Part shown: in pieces, positions 51,036 through 61,232 of the stretch
Layout of the letters: each line of letters starts with the position of its first letter
How positions within the stretch are numbered: position 1 is the first letter of the stretch
NCBI GenBank assembly: GCA_025361725.1
Contig: JANYJV010000029.1
Coordinates: 1 to 62,876 of the forward strand
Reading direction: 5' to 3'
Length of the DNA stretch: 62,876 bases
DNA from: Acidimicrobiia bacterium
Lineage (GTDB): Bacteria > Actinomycetota > Acidimicrobiia > IMCC26256 > JAENVU01
The notes under the pieces: generated by a model
The model's database searches: none
What the model saw: only the letters and a program-made list of their open reading frames with translations
Told to the model about the DNA's origin: nothing
Program-made: the position numbers and the translations under genes

Positions 51036-51944
51036 TTACCTGGTGGAGGCGCGGAGTTCGGGACGCCTGCGAGCCCACCGCCGATTGACCACGCCCGCCA
51101 CGATCTGCACCCCGGCGCGCCCGGCGAGGAATGCCCCGGCCGCGGGCAGGATCCAGCGACGCAGGCCGGTCGACCACTTCTCGGTGTACCGGTACGCAGC
51201 TCGGTGGTGCATCACGATCGACCGGGTGGGCGCCGAGGCGCGGCTCGTGCCGACCTCGTGCATGACTCGCGCCGCCGGTTCGTACCAGACGGTGGCGCCG
51301 GTGGCCCGGATCGTCCGGCACACGTCGATGTCCTCCATGAAGAAGAAGAACCGTTCGTCCCAACCACCAACAAGATCGAGCGCGGAGCGCCGGCACCACA
51401 TGGCGGCACCAGAAACCCAGTCGACCTCTCGGCCGACGGTCGGATCGGCATCGAGTTGCCGGTACGCGCGGGTGAAGCGGTTGTTCGGCGCGACCCCGCC
51501 GAGGATGGCATGGCCGACCGCGGCGCCGAGACCGGGGGCCGTGCGCGCCGAGGGGTAGACCGTTCCGTCCGGATTCGCGATGCGCGGGCCCACGATCGCC
51601 ACGCGCGGGTCGGCGTGGAATCGAGCGAGGATCACGCGCGCAGTACCGGCTTCGACGATGGCGTCCGAGTTGATCACTGCGACGATCGGCGCGGTCGTGG
51701 CCGCGATCCCGAGGTTGGCGGCGCGCGCATACCCTAAGTTCGCGCCGGGATGGAGCACGGTCACCGTCGGCCGGGTCGCGACCAGTGCGTCCATTTCGCC
51801 GGCCGTCGATCCGTTGTCGACCACGACGACCTCGCCCGGGCCGCCGCTGTTGTCGCGAAGCAGCGCGTCCACGCTCTCGGCGAGCACCGGTCCCGAGTGG
51901 TAGTTCACGACGACCGCACCCCAGCGGGGCGCGCTCGCATCCAT
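51036..51944 (-). CDS. GT2 glycosyltransferase, WbbL rhamnosyltransferase-like
   Basis: The 302-residue GT-A enzyme has WGAVVVNYHSG, VVDNGSTAGEMDAL, NSDAIVEAG as its metal motif and GWDERFFFFMEDIDVCRTI, the acceptor/base block typical of WbbL, the rhamnosyltransferase that starts the arabinogalactan linker in mycobacteria. The C-terminus ends in a hydrophobic stretch. It overlaps the upstream GT2 stop by 1 nt. The rhamnose assignment is inference; no rmlA/C/D genes are visible here. Confidence 0.8.
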   Translation of the reverse strand: MDASAPRWGAVVVNYHSGPVLAESVDALLRDNSGGPGEVVVVDNGSTAGEMDALVATRPTVTVLHPGANLGYARAANLGIAATTAPIVAVINSDAIVEAGTARVILARFHADPRVAIVGPRIANPDGTVYPSARTAPGLGAAVGHAILGGVAPNNRFTRAYRQLDADPTVGREVDWVSGAAMWCRRSALDLVGGWDERFFFFMEDIDVCRTIRATGATVWYEPAARVMHEVGTSRASAPTRSIVMHHRAAYRYTEKWSTGLRRWILPAAGAFLAGRAGVQIVAGVVNRRWARRRPELRASTR

Positions 51945-52675
51945 CAGCGGGCGAAGCGGTATCTCACCAGTGCCGATACCGCGGCAAAACCATCTCGCCA
52001 AGTGATCTTCTTGCCCTCGCTCGGCTCGCGGCCGGCGTAGGAGATCGGCACTTCGTAGATTCTGATGCCCTGCCGTAGGACCTTCGCGGTGATCTCGGGC
52101 TCGAAGTCGAAGCGGTCCGACTTGATGGTGATGCGATCCAGCACCGAACGGTCGAACAGCTTGTAACACGTCTCCATGTCCGACAGGGTCGTGTTGTAGA
52201 GCACGTTCGTCAGCAGCGAGAGCATGCGGTTCCCGACCCAATGCAAGAACAGCATGTTGCGTCGCTCGCCGGTAAATCGCGATCCGTAGACGACGGTCGC
52301 CTTGCCGCGAAAGACCGGGGCCAACAGCTTCGGCCAATCGTCGGGGTCGTACTCGAGGTCCGCGTCCTGAATCAGCACGAGATCACCGGTGGCATGCGCG
52401 AGTCCGCTGCGGATCGCCGCGCCCTTGCCCAGGTTCTTCGGATGGGTGACCACCCGAGCCGTGCTGTCTCCGAGCTGCTGGAGGACCTGGCGGGTCCCGT
52501 CGGTGCTGCCGTCGTCCACCAACACGAACTCGCGCTCGATCGGGAGGTCGACCGCACGCATGCGTCGCATGATCTCGACGACGGTGTTGCGCTCGTTGAA
52601 AATCGGCACGATCACCGACAGCTTGGTGTAGCCACCGCCGTCCGCGGGCGAGGCCGGACGCTCCGCGTCAGGCAC
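51944..52675 (-). CDS. GT2 polyprenol-phosphate mannosyltransferase-like
   Basis: The 243-residue GT-A enzyme has [25 protein letters not shown], the [11 protein letters not shown] metal block and [13 protein letters not shown] with [11 protein letters not shown]. That is the layout of dolichol-/polyprenol-phosphate mannosyltransferases and related GT2 enzymes that load sugars onto lipid carriers. GTG 52675 overlaps the UDP-glucuronate decarboxylase stop by 8 nt. Donor could be GDP-mannose given the neighbours. Confidence 0.85.
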   Translation of the reverse strand: MPDAERPASPADGGGYTKLSVIVPIFNERNTVVEIMRRMRAVDLPIEREFVLVDDGSTDGTRQVLQQLGDSTARVVTHPKNLGKGAAIRSGLAHATGDLVLIQDADLEYDPDDWPKLLAPVFRGKATVVYGSRFTGERRNMLFLHWVGNRMLSLLTNVLYNTTLSDMETCYKLFDRSVLDRITIKSDRFDFEPEITAKVLRQGIRIYEVPISYAGREPSEGKKITWRDGFAAVSALVRYRFAR

Positions 52676-55046
52676 CTCGAGCCTCGACCTCAGCGCGGTA
52701 CCAGGCGTGCGTTCGTTCGAGTCCCTCGCGCAGCTGGACCTTCGGTTCCCAACCGAGCAGCGACGTCGCCAAGCTGATGTCGGGCTTGCGCTGGGTGGGA
52801 TCGTCGACCGGTAGATCTTCGAACACGATCTCGGACTTCGAACCGGTGACGTCGATGACGGCTTCGGCCAACTCGAGAATCGTGAACTCGTTCGGGTTTC
52901 CGATGTTCACTGGCCCGACGTAGTCGGAGTTGAGCAAGGCGACGATCCCGCGCACTTCGTCCTCCACGTAACAGAACGATCGGGACTGCTTCCCGTCCCC
53001 GTAGACCGTGAGGGGCTCGCCCTCCATCGCCTGGATTAGGAAGTTCGACACCACGCGTCCGTCGCGCGGCCGCAGCCTCGGACCGTAGGTATTGTGAGCC
53101 ATCACCGCCGAGCCGGCAAGAAAATTCTCGGTGTCGGGAACGCAGAAGTCATACACCAGCGGCGTTGGTTCGACCTCGACGATCTCCCGGACTGCGGCCC
53201 ACACCAGATCCCCGCACCGACGCGATTGAAGTGTCTGTTCGACACCCCGATCCCATTCGAGCGGGCTCCACGGAGCGCAACGCGAGATGGTGAGCCGCCA
53301 GAACGGATATTCGCGATCGCCGGTCCGTTGGCGCAGCTTCGACGTGTACCGACCAACCGACGGAACGAGCCCGAACCGGCCGAGGGCAATAACGAGATCG
53401 TCCTTCAGGCGGGTCGAGACCGTCGAAAACTCGTGACGGATCCCCTCGGCGAACTTCTTTCCCGAATGGACACCGTCGCCCTCCCGGTATCCCTCGATGA
53501 AGAACTTCAGACGAGCGAGCGGGAGTCCGAGAATCCATCCCGGTATTCCCTTTTCGTCCTCAATGAGTCCCAACTCCTCAAAAAGTTCCAGGAGCGGTCG
53601 CGAATGAATGAAGATGCTCGCGGATCGCTGCGGACTCGCCGCGGACCAGGTCGCATGCAGGTTGAGTTCACGTTCGACCACCTTCGCGACCCTCTCGAGC
53701 GTGTCAACGTCACAACTGACGTTGAGGTACGCGTCGTTGTCGCTGCGGTGCCAGCAACCTTCGGCGACGTACACACCGAGGCACCAGAGCAACTCGTTCG
53801 AGACCGAGATCCGCTCCGGAAGCTCGGAGGCCGCACCTGCCGTGCGCAACCGGACCGTTGCGGCACAGGGGATGTCGAGAGCAAGCGCACGCATTGCAGC
53901 CAAAGGCAACTGGTCACGATCTCGGTCACGAGCAATCCGCGCCCAGATCGAGTTCCGGACCGCGACGCCGCCTGGAGGCTGCTCACGCTCGAGAATCGCG
54001 AAGTACGAGAACCGGTTCTCCCAGACCTTGTGACCCAAGCCAGGGGAGCGAACCAGTAACGACCACGGATCAAGACCACGCCGGTCCCAGAGTTCCGACA
54101 TGCGAATCTCGGCTCTGTCCCGCTCAGTCACAGGGATCCGGCCCGCGATCGCAACTCGATCTCCAGGACGGAGCTCCGATACCGGCCGCGCGACGGGGGA
54201 ACCGTCGTCACCTTCGACGAACAAGCTGTGGTCCCCGGTGACCCGGAGCGTCCGTCCGTAACGCGTACGCACCTCGTAACACGGCCCGCTCGGCGGATGG
54301 CCGACGAGGTACGACGCCTCACGCGATTCCATTGTCCCATCTCCATCGAACGACGGCACCGTGTACCCGTGGAGTTCGACATTGTCTCCAACGCGCGCGG
54401 CAAGGTCACAGATTCGCTCCCGGCGTAGCTCTGTTCCATCGTCGAACAGGACGTACTCGTCAGCAAGAATCGAGTTGAAGATGCGGATGATGCGGACGTC
54501 GAGCCCGTGGCTGCGGTGATATGCGAGCGTGAGGGCCTCGGCGAAACGCTTCGCTTCGTCGTAGACGCCCCGTGGACCGATCGGGTTCACGTGGCCCCAG
54601 TAGTCCTCGGTCTGGGGGTGCACCTGCGGGTCGCCGTAGACCTCACTCGTGGATGCGAGGAAGAACTTCGCGCCTTTCGCGAGGGCGAGCCCGAGCATGT
54701 TGTGGGTACCGAGCGACCCGACCTTCATGGTCTTGATCGGGTGCTCGAGGTAGTCGACGGGGCTGGCCGGGCTCGCGAAGTGCAACACCGCATCGACCGG
54801 GCCGGCGACGTGGACGAAGTTGGTCACGTCGTAGTGGGAGAAGGTGAAGGCCTCGTGTGGCAACAACGCCTCGAGGTTCTCCATCCGGCCGGTCAGCAGG
54901 TTGTCCAGGCCGACGACTTCCCAGCCCTCGGCGATGAGCTTCTCGGAGAGGTGCGAGCCGAGGAATCCGGCCGCACCGGTAACCACGGCCCGGGGCCGGG
55001 GCGCGTCCGTGGCCCGCCGACGGGGCCGATCCGGGGCGTCGGGCAC
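52668..55046 (-). CDS. UDP-glucuronate decarboxylase (UXS) interrupted by an intein
   Basis: The 792-residue precursor is an extended SDR split by an intein at residues 192-652. The joined exteins (191 + 140 = 331 residues) form a normal-length UDP-glucuronate decarboxylase: [27 protein letters not shown], catalytic Tyr162 and Lys166 in YDEAKR, and, across the junction, RIFN + [16 protein letters not shown]. It would turn UDP-glucuronate into UDP-xylose after the UDP-glucose dehydrogenase encoded just upstream (1-nt overlap, shared G of TAG/GTG). Activity should require splicing, because the intein interrupts the substrate-binding RxxNxYGP motif. Confidence 0.9.
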   Translation of the reverse strand: MPDAPDRPRRRATDAPRPRAVVTGAAGFLGSHLSEKLIAEGWEVVGLDNLLTGRMENLEALLPHEAFTFSHYDVTNFVHVAGPVDAVLHFASPASPVDYLEHPIKTMKVGSLGTHNMLGLALAKGAKFFLASTSEVYGDPQVHPQTEDYWGHVNPIGPRGVYDEAKRFAEALTLAYHRSHGLDVRIIRIFNSILADEYVLFDDGTELRRERICDLAARVGDNVELHGYTVPSFDGDGTMESREASYLVGHPPSGPCYEVRTRYGRTLRVTGDHSLFVEGDDGSPVARPVSELRPGDRVAIAGRIPVTERDRAEIRMSELWDRRGLDPWSLLVRSPGLGHKVWENRFSYFAILEREQPPGGVAVRNSIWARIARDRDRDQLPLAAMRALALDIPCAATVRLRTAGAASELPERISVSNELLWCLGVYVAEGCWHRSDNDAYLNVSCDVDTLERVAKVVERELNLHATWSAASPQRSASIFIHSRPLLELFEELGLIEDEKGIPGWILGLPLARLKFFIEGYREGDGVHSGKKFAEGIRHEFSTVSTRLKDDLVIALGRFGLVPSVGRYTSKLRQRTGDREYPFWRLTISRCAPWSPLEWDRGVEQTLQSRRCGDLVWAAVREIVEVEPTPLVYDFCVPDTENFLAGSAVMAHNTYGPRLRPRDGRVVSNFLIQAMEGEPLTVYGDGKQSRSFCYVEDEVRGIVALLNSDYVGPVNIGNPNEFTILELAEAVIDVTGSKSEIVFEDLPVDDPTQRKPDISLATSLLGWEPKVQLREGLERTHAWYRAEVEARGA
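53091..54473 (-). mobile_element. LAGLIDADG intein in the UDP-glucuronate decarboxylase gene
   Basis: The 461-residue insert has all splicing blocks: Ser192 as the first residue in [13 protein letters not shown], block B TGDHSLFV with Thr270 and His273, C-terminal [15 protein letters not shown] and MAHN with His651-Asn652, followed by Thr653 as +1 nucleophile. Between them lie two LAGLIDADG motifs, LGVYVAEG (423-430) and [11 protein letters not shown] (515-525), so it should carry a homing endonuclease. It is a class-1 intein of unusual Ser1 type. Short stretches of lower GC within it suggest acquisition. It lies after the catalytic YxxxK. Confidence 0.92.
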
Positions 55047-56341
55047 TAGCGGCCTACGCCTTCATAGGTGTAACCGTGGCGGCGGAGTGCAGCCGGGTCG
55101 AGCAAGTTCCGGGTGTCGAGCATGGTCGGAGTCTGCAACATTTCCGCCACCCGCACGAAGTCCATCCACCGGAACTCGTCCCACTCGGTGAGGACCGCCA
55201 AGGCCGCGGCCCCTTCACACACTTCGTACGGGTCGGTGAAGATCTCGAGTCCGGGAACCATCTCGCCGGCGCGCTCGCCGGCGGCCGGGTCGTACGCCCG
55301 CACCGTCGCACCGGCTTCGAGGAGCCTGCGGACGAACGCAATCGCGGGTGAATCGCGCAAGTCATCAGTGTTCGCCTTGAACGTCAACCCCCAGCAGGCG
55401 ATGGTCACGCCGTCGAGCGAACCACCGACGAGATCGGTCATCTTGGTGACCATGCGTTCGTACTGTTCCTTGTTGACCTGCACCACACCCTCGAGGAGCG
55501 CGAAGTCATAGCCCGCGTTGCGCGCCGTATAGAGCAGCGCCTGGGTGTCCTTCGGGAAGCAGGAGCCGCCGTAGCCCGGACCCGGATGCAGGAACTCGAA
55601 CCCGATCCGCTGGTCGTATCCCATCCCGAGCGCAACCTCGCGCACGTCCGCGTCGACGGCTTCGCACAGGTTTGCGATCGCGTTGATGAACGAGATCTTC
55701 GTGGCGAGGAACGCATTCGAGGCGTACTTGATCATCTCGGCCGACGCGGGGTCGGTCACGAGGATGGGTGCGTTGAGGTTCTTGTACAGGTCCGACACCC
55801 GGACGGCAACCGATGCATCGGTGCAACCGATCACCACGCGGTTCGGCTCGAGGAAGTCACGGATGGACGTGCCCTCGCGCAGGAACTCGGGGTTCGACGC
55901 CACGAGGACGTCTTCGGGCGGTGCCCCGGCCTCGGCCAGAACGCGCTGCACCCTTCGGGTCGAACCGACGGGCATGGTGGACTTGTTGATGACCACTGTG
56001 CCCGGCCGCAGGTCCGATGCGATCTCGCGCGCCACCGCGTCCACGTAGGACAGGTCGGCCGCACCGTCGTCACCTTGAGGTGTCGGGACGCAGAGGAACA
56101 CGAAGTGCGAGATGCTCGCGGCGTTCTTGGCGCCGACGACGAAGCGCAATCGGCGCGAGGAAAGGCCTTCGGCCAGCAACTCCGGCAGACCGTCCTCGAG
56201 GATCGGCACCTCGCCCTTGTTCAACCGGTCGACACGCTCCGCGTCGATGTCGGCACACACCACGTCGTGACCGAGATGCGCCAGACACACCGCCGTGGTG
56301 AGCCCGACGTACCCCGCCCCAATGACGGCCACATCACTCAT
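55046..56341 (-). CDS. UDP-glucose 6-dehydrogenase
   Basis: The 431-residue protein has the NAD-binding [20 protein letters not shown] start, [21 protein letters not shown] and the catalytic Cys261 in [12 protein letters not shown], plus [16 protein letters not shown] in the C-terminal domain. It oxidises UDP-glucose to UDP-glucuronate, the substrate for the decarboxylase encoded 1 nt downstream. ATG 56341 is chosen because the upstream 14 codons do not match the family. Confidence 0.95.
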   Translation of the reverse strand: MSDVAVIGAGYVGLTTAVCLAHLGHDVVCADIDAERVDRLNKGEVPILEDGLPELLAEGLSSRRLRFVVGAKNAASISHFVFLCVPTPQGDDGAADLSYVDAVAREIASDLRPGTVVINKSTMPVGSTRRVQRVLAEAGAPPEDVLVASNPEFLREGTSIRDFLEPNRVVIGCTDASVAVRVSDLYKNLNAPILVTDPASAEMIKYASNAFLATKISFINAIANLCEAVDADVREVALGMGYDQRIGFEFLHPGPGYGGSCFPKDTQALLYTARNAGYDFALLEGVVQVNKEQYERMVTKMTDLVGGSLDGVTIACWGLTFKANTDDLRDSPAIAFVRRLLEAGATVRAYDPAAGERAGEMVPGLEIFTDPYEVCEGAAALAVLTEWDEFRWMDFVRVAEMLQTPTMLDTRNLLDPAALRRHGYTYEGVGR

Positions 56342-56462
56342 AATCAGTCCTCTTGCTCCTGCGGAGCGGGCCGGACGGGCCACGCTCCGTTGGTCGAACG
56401 GCCACAGCCGTCTGCCGGTCCCACTTCACTCTCGATGTCCTCTTGCTCCCTTTTGCGTCGAA

Positions 56463-57476
56463 CTACTTCGGTGCTGGTGCCCAGGTGTCTTCGACCACGG
56501 GAGCGCGTCCTTTGAGGGGTTCCCACCAGTCACGGTTCGCGGCGTACCAGTCCACGGTCTCCCGGATGCCGGCATCGAACTCCACTGCCGGCTTCCAACC
56601 GAGTTCGTCCCGCAATTTCTTGCTGTCGAGGAGATAGCGCCGGTCGTGGCCAGGACGGTCCGGCACGATCGTCTTCAATGACGGCGGTTTTCCCGCCGCG
56701 TCGAGCACCAGATCCGCGATCTCCGCAATGCTCGCCTCCACACCGCTACCAACGTTGTAGGTCTCGCCGACCCGGCCCGCTTCGAGGACCAACTCGATTG
56801 CGGTGCAGTGATCGAGGACGTGAAGCCACTCGCGTTGGTTCGCGGTCGACTCGTACAGCGGAAGCGGTTCGTCGTTCAGCGCGCGGGTGGTGAAAAGCGG
56901 GACGACCTTCTCCGGGAACTGAAACGGCCCGTAGTTATTGGAGCAATTGGTGATCGTGATCGGGAGGTCGAACGTCTCGTAGTACGCCCGCACGATGTGA
57001 TCGGCGGCGGCTTTCGACGCGTTGTACGGCGTCCGCGGCCGGTACGGGGAGTCCTCGGTGAAGGCGCCCGAATCATCCAGCGCCAAGTCGCCGTAGACCT
57101 CACACGTGGACACGTGATGGAAACGCTCGACGCCGACGGTGCGCGCCGCGTCGCACAGCACCTGGGTGCCGAGCGCGTTGGTGCGCATGAAAATCCCGGG
57201 GTTCAGGATCGCGAAGCTGTTGTGGGACTCGGCCGCGAAGTTCACGATGACATCGACGCCGTGATCCTCGAGTGCCGCGGTCATTGCCGGCCCGTCGCCG
57301 ATGTCGGCCTGGAGGAAGTGGATCCGGTCTGCGATGTCGTCGAGGTTCGGCCGATTTCCGGCATACGTCAGCAAATCGACGCACACGACCTTGTCGTCGG
57401 GGTGGCCCGTCACCCAGTGGCGGGCGAAATTCGAACCGATGAAACCGGCAGCACCGGTGACGAGAAGGGTGGGCAT
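56463..57476 (-). CDS. RmlB-like dTDP-glucose 4,6-dehydratase with altered catalytic site
   Basis: The 337-residue extended SDR has GAAGFIGSNF (8-17), Tyr151-x3-Lys155 in YNASK and NCSNNYGPFQFPEK, the RmlB body. But the catalytic STDE is STCE here (Thr124, Cys125, Glu126), so the acid Asp is replaced by Cys, and the conserved ESHVD stretch reads ESHNS. It may act on another nucleotide sugar or be a weak dehydratase. It opens the envelope series; a 121-base gap separates it from the UDP-glucose dehydrogenase gene. Confidence 0.8.
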   Translation of the reverse strand: MPTLLVTGAAGFIGSNFARHWVTGHPDDKVVCVDLLTYAGNRPNLDDIADRIHFLQADIGDGPAMTAALEDHGVDVIVNFAAESHNSFAILNPGIFMRTNALGTQVLCDAARTVGVERFHHVSTCEVYGDLALDDSGAFTEDSPYRPRTPYNASKAAADHIVRAYYETFDLPITITNCSNNYGPFQFPEKVVPLFTTRALNDEPLPLYESTANQREWLHVLDHCTAIELVLEAGRVGETYNVGSGVEASIAEIADLVLDAAGKPPSLKTIVPDRPGHDRRYLLDSKKLRDELGWKPAVEFDAGIRETVDWYAANRDWWEPLKGRAPVVEDTWAPAPK

Positions 57477-57561
57477 CGGGAGATTCTAGGGCCCTGGGAG
57501 TCGCCACGATCCCTTGGGCACGGGCCGGCGCTGCGTCGAGACCCTGTGCACGATGCGCGTC

Positions 57562-59007
57562 TCAGCAGACCGGGCCGGCCGGCGGCTTCGTCGTGGCCGT
57601 CGGCTTCGAGCCCGTCGTTCCGGCATTGGCGGGCGCCGTCGTGGGTACGGTCGCCGGCTTGACCGTCTTGTCCCGAGCGTGCACGCCGCTCCAGTCAGCA
57701 CCGATGACCACGGTCACGTCGGCGCCCTTCAGGGTCGAGTCCTCGATGAGCTGGCCCACGCCGCCGAGGTATTGCATCACGAGCTGGCCCTTCGCGAGTG
57801 CACCGGCGGCGTAGCGCACCTCGGTCCGGGGTGTGGTCGCCGTATTCCCGGTGGTCCCCGGGGCGAACGCTTGGGCCTGAAGGTCGGCGAAGGCTCGGCC
57901 GGCCGCCCCGCTGATATTGGAACCGTTCACCACGCTCACCGTGACGTCGACGGGCTGGGCAGTGACCGGCCCGGTCGTCGGGGTGTTCCCGAAGTTGCGG
58001 AGCTGATCAAGGATCGGAGCCGCCTCGGCGTCTTTGACGACCAGCCGGTTCGGATTCGACGGTGAAGGCACGACCGGCAGCGTCTGCATGTCGAGCGCGC
58101 CCGGTTGATTCGGATCAACGTTGCGGAACGTGCGCACCAACCGCAGGATGTCGTTGGTGCTCAGTTGTTTATCGACCTGGAGCTTCGGCACGACTGCATT
58201 GGCGATGTCAATTGCGTCGAGCGGATTCCGGCCGGCCTGCGCCGATGCTTTCGCTGCGAGCTTGCGGATGAAGTCCTGCTGACGCTGAATGCGATCGAGA
58301 TCCGACCGGCCGCTTCTGTCGCGCCAACCCCCGTTGATGAACTCTTCCCGGTGACGGGAGCGGACGAAGGCCAGAGCACTGTTGCCGTCCAGCGCCACAC
58401 ATCCCGCGACAGGAACGCTCAACCCCGAGAACAAGTCACGGGTCGGGGTATCGAACTGAACCTTGATCGTCCCAACGGCGTCGACCACGCTGATGAACGC
58501 CTGGAAGTCGAGCTGCACATAGTGGTTGATCTGGACGTTGAAATCCTGCCGCATGATGTCGATGACTTCCTGCGGGCCCTTGTCGAACGCAGAGTTGATC
58601 TGCCCGTCGCCACCGCTCGGGAATTTGACGATGAGATCGCGCGGAAAAGAAACCAGCAGACTCGTCTTCTTCACCGGGTCGATGTGGAGCACCATCATCA
58701 CGTCGGCGCGTTGACCGGTCTGGGTCTGCTTCGATCCGAACGCTTGCTCCTGGCCCGGATCGGACACGAATGCGCGGGAGTCAGATCCGATGATGAGGTA
58801 GTTCCCGCCCTGCGCCGGCCCGTCGGGGAAGCGCAATCCGGCGATCTTCTTGGTGCCCGCGAGGGTGTCCGCCACCTTGAGGTTGAGCACGACGACGGTG
58901 GTCACGATCACCACGAGGGCGGCAGTGCACGCAGCAAAGAATCGACGTCGGAAGACACGCCAAGAGGCGGGAGTGAGAGCCACGGCTTGTCGATGGTAGC
59001 GGCGCAT
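57562..59007 (-). CDS. LytR-CpsA-Psr (LCP) family ligase with LytR_C domain
   Basis: The product (481 residues from ATG 59007; GTG 59055 would add 16) has a cytoplasmic arginine-rich start, one membrane helix (VVIVTTVVVLNL), the LCP domain with LIIGSDSR, RADVMMVLHIDP, LLVSFPRDLIVKFP, NSAFDKG and GNSALAFVRSRHRE, and a C-terminal LytR_C-like region (VTVSVVNGSNISGAAGRAFADL). LCP enzymes attach polysaccharide to peptidoglycan outside the membrane. It sits upstream of the polysaccharide genes and is the likely last step of the pathway. It diverges from pabB. Confidence 0.92.
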   Translation of the reverse strand: MRRYHRQAVALTPASWRVFRRRFFAACTAALVVIVTTVVVLNLKVADTLAGTKKIAGLRFPDGPAQGGNYLIIGSDSRAFVSDPGQEQAFGSKQTQTGQRADVMMVLHIDPVKKTSLLVSFPRDLIVKFPSGGDGQINSAFDKGPQEVIDIMRQDFNVQINHYVQLDFQAFISVVDAVGTIKVQFDTPTRDLFSGLSVPVAGCVALDGNSALAFVRSRHREEFINGGWRDRSGRSDLDRIQRQQDFIRKLAAKASAQAGRNPLDAIDIANAVVPKLQVDKQLSTNDILRLVRTFRNVDPNQPGALDMQTLPVVPSPSNPNRLVVKDAEAAPILDQLRNFGNTPTTGPVTAQPVDVTVSVVNGSNISGAAGRAFADLQAQAFAPGTTGNTATTPRTEVRYAAGALAKGQLVMQYLGGVGQLIEDSTLKGADVTVVIGADWSGVHARDKTVKPATVPTTAPANAGTTGSKPTATTKPPAGPVC

Positions 59008-59076
59008 CGCCCCAGATTCGGGGCGCAGCGCAACCGGCGGATCGTCCGCCGGCACGCTGGCCTAGCCTCGGCTCCG

Positions 59077-60312
59077 ATGTCGCTGGCTATGGTGCTCGCC
59101 GCCCTTCCGCCCGAGCTTTCGGCCACCGTGGTGCGCGACGGTGCGCGCACCGTGGTCGCCGCCGGGACACTTACCGCGATTCGTACCCAAACCGCCGGTC
59201 ACAGCGGCTTTGACTCGCTGAACGCCCTGGACCGGGGGTGGTGGGCCGGATTCGTGAGCTACGACGCCGGACGCTCGATCGAGCGCGTCGTCGACCGGCA
59301 GGAGTGCGACCCGACCGCCGAGACCACGAGATCCGCAGCGATTCCTGACCTTCACTTCGTGCAGTTCGCGGCCCGTGCAGTGGTGAACACCGACGGCCAA
59401 GTGGCCTTCCACGGCGAGCGCGCCGAGCGGCGTGCGCTCGAACGGGCCTTCACCGCGCCCGCAACCGTTGCGACGGTTCCCGAGAGCGAGCCGTGGAGCA
59501 TGAGCCTCGACCGCCTCGAGTACGAGCAGCGGGTGCGGGCGATTCAGGCCCTCATTCGCGCCGGCGAGTGCTACCAGGTGAACCTCACCCGCCAACTCGT
59601 CGGTCCCGAACTCGATGCGATTGCGTTGTACGCCGCGACCGAGTCCGGGAACCCGGCGCCGCACGCGATGTTCTGGCGCGACGGCGCCGGCCTCGCGATC
59701 GCCTCCGCGTCGCCCGAGCAGTTCCTCCTGCGCGAGGGATCGCGAGTGCAGACCCGACCCATCAAGGGCACCGCGGTGCGCGCCGCGCGACTGCGCACAA
59801 GCGAGAAGGATCGCGCCGAGAACGTGATGATCGTCGATCTGGCGCGCAACGACCTGGGGCGGGTGTGCGTTCCGGGTTCGATCGAGGTGCCCGAGCTGTG
59901 CCGGGTGGAGACCCACCCGGGTTTGGTCCACCTCGTCAGTACCGTGCGCGGCGAGTTGCGACCAGGTGTCGGATTCGGATCGCTGCTGCGCGCCACCTTT
60001 CCGCCGGCGTCCATCACCGGCGCGCCCAAGCCGCGTGTGATGCAGGCGATCGAAGACCTCGAGCCCGTCCGGCGCGGCATCTACTGCGGTGCCGTTGGTT
60101 GGATCGACGCAGACTGCGAGCGCGCCGAACTCGCCGTGGCCATCCGGACGTTCACGTGCACCGAGACCGAGACCACCTTCGGCGTCGGTGCCGGGATCAC
60201 CATCGACTCCGATCCGGCCGGCGAGTGGTCCGAGACCGAGTTGAAGGCCACGCGGCTCCTGGCGTTGGCCGGGGAGCAGCGCAGCGACACCGTGACGGCT
60301 GCGCAGTCATGA
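59077..60312 (+). CDS. pabB: Aminodeoxychorismate synthase component I
   Basis: The 411-residue chorismate-binding enzyme has the PIKGTAVR, KDRAENVMIVDLARNDLGRVC and ITGAPKPRVMQAIEDLEP motifs. The first holds the Lys nucleophile region that distinguishes PabB from anthranilate synthase. It makes 4-amino-4-deoxychorismate for folate. ATG 59077 gives the expected length; no amidotransferase gene is next to it. pabC follows 31 nt downstream. Confidence 0.88.
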   Translation: MSLAMVLAALPPELSATVVRDGARTVVAAGTLTAIRTQTAGHSGFDSLNALDRGWWAGFVSYDAGRSIERVVDRQECDPTAETTRSAAIPDLHFVQFAARAVVNTDGQVAFHGERAERRALERAFTAPATVATVPESEPWSMSLDRLEYEQRVRAIQALIRAGECYQVNLTRQLVGPELDAIALYAATESGNPAPHAMFWRDGAGLAIASASPEQFLLREGSRVQTRPIKGTAVRAARLRTSEKDRAENVMIVDLARNDLGRVCVPGSIEVPELCRVETHPGLVHLVSTVRGELRPGVGFGSLLRATFPPASITGAPKPRVMQAIEDLEPVRRGIYCGAVGWIDADCERAELAVAIRTFTCTETETTFGVGAGITIDSDPAGEWSETELKATRLLALAGEQRSDTVTAAQS

Positions 60313-60343
60313 ACTACGGGGCGGCAGCTCGCAGGAGGCCTCG

Positions 60344-61180
60344 GTGATCGTCAGCATCAACGGACAGCTCGGTGACGCCGACACGCTGCGGATCTCACCG
60401 TTGGACCACGGCCTCCTCGTCGGCGACGGCGTGTTCGAGACGATGCGCGTGTACGTCGGCGTGCCCTTCGCGTTCACCCGCCACCTCGTGCGGCTCGAGC
60501 GGTCCGCCGCCGGTCTCGGCCTACCCATGCCCTCGACGGCGGGTCTGCGAGATCTCGCCGACGCGGTCATCGAGGCGAACCGGCTCGCCGAGGCGCGTCT
60601 GCGTATCACCGTCACCGGTGGTCCGGCGCCGCTCGGCTCCGAACGCGCCGAGGTCGAGCCAACGGTGGTGATCGCCGCGAGTGCGTTGACCCCCTGGCCC
60701 CCGACCGCAGATGTGGTCACGGTCCCATGGACTCGGAACGAACGCGCCGCGACGGCGGGACTGAAGACCATCTCCTACGCCGACAACGTGCGGGCGCTTG
60801 CGTACGCCCAGCAGCACGGCGCGAGCGAAGCCATCTTCGCCAACACGCGTGACGAGTTGTGTGAGGCGACGGGATCGAACGTCTTCATCGTGCAGGGGGA
60901 TCGGCTCATCACACCGCCGGCGGAGTCCGGCTGCCTGCTCGGCGTGACGCGGGCCTTGGTCCTCGAACTCGGGCGCGACCTCGGGCTCGATCCAGTTGAG
61001 GGCGCGGTGGCGCTCGGTGCGCTGGCCACCGCCGATGAGGCGTTCCTCACGTCGACCACGCGTGAGGTGCAGGCAATCGCCCGCGTCGACGGGGTCGCGC
61101 TCCCGACTGCACCCGGTCCGGTGACCTCGCGGCTCGCCGCCGCGTTCACGGACCTCGTGGCCCGAAACGTCGACCCGTGA
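60344..61180 (+). CDS. pabC: Aminodeoxychorismate lyase / class IV aminotransferase
   Basis: The 278-residue fold-type IV PLP enzyme has the catalytic Lys in GLKTISYADNVRA, plus PLDHGLLVGDGVFETMRV and EATGSNVFIVQGDRLITPP. These are shared by PabC and branched-chain/D-amino-acid aminotransferases; position right after pabB makes aminodeoxychorismate lyase (4-aminobenzoate formation) the likeliest. AGGAGG at 60333-60338 precedes GTG 60344. Confidence 0.82.
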   Translation: MIVSINGQLGDADTLRISPLDHGLLVGDGVFETMRVYVGVPFAFTRHLVRLERSAAGLGLPMPSTAGLRDLADAVIEANRLAEARLRITVTGGPAPLGSERAEVEPTVVIAASALTPWPPTADVVTVPWTRNERAATAGLKTISYADNVRALAYAQQHGASEAIFANTRDELCEATGSNVFIVQGDRLITPPAESGCLLGVTRALVLELGRDLGLDPVEGAVALGALATADEAFLTSTTREVQAIARVDGVALPTAPGPVTSRLAAAFTDLVARNVDP

Positions 61181-61232
61181 GCGTCGGGAGTACGGCGAGC
61201 CGATGTTCACTCCCAGCTCTTGGTACCGGATT

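Noticed and set aside
56347..56449. Repeated CCTCTTGCTCC in the gap before the UDP-glucose dehydrogenase gene
   Set aside because: Two short copies without symmetry or spacing pattern; too little to call a regulatory element.
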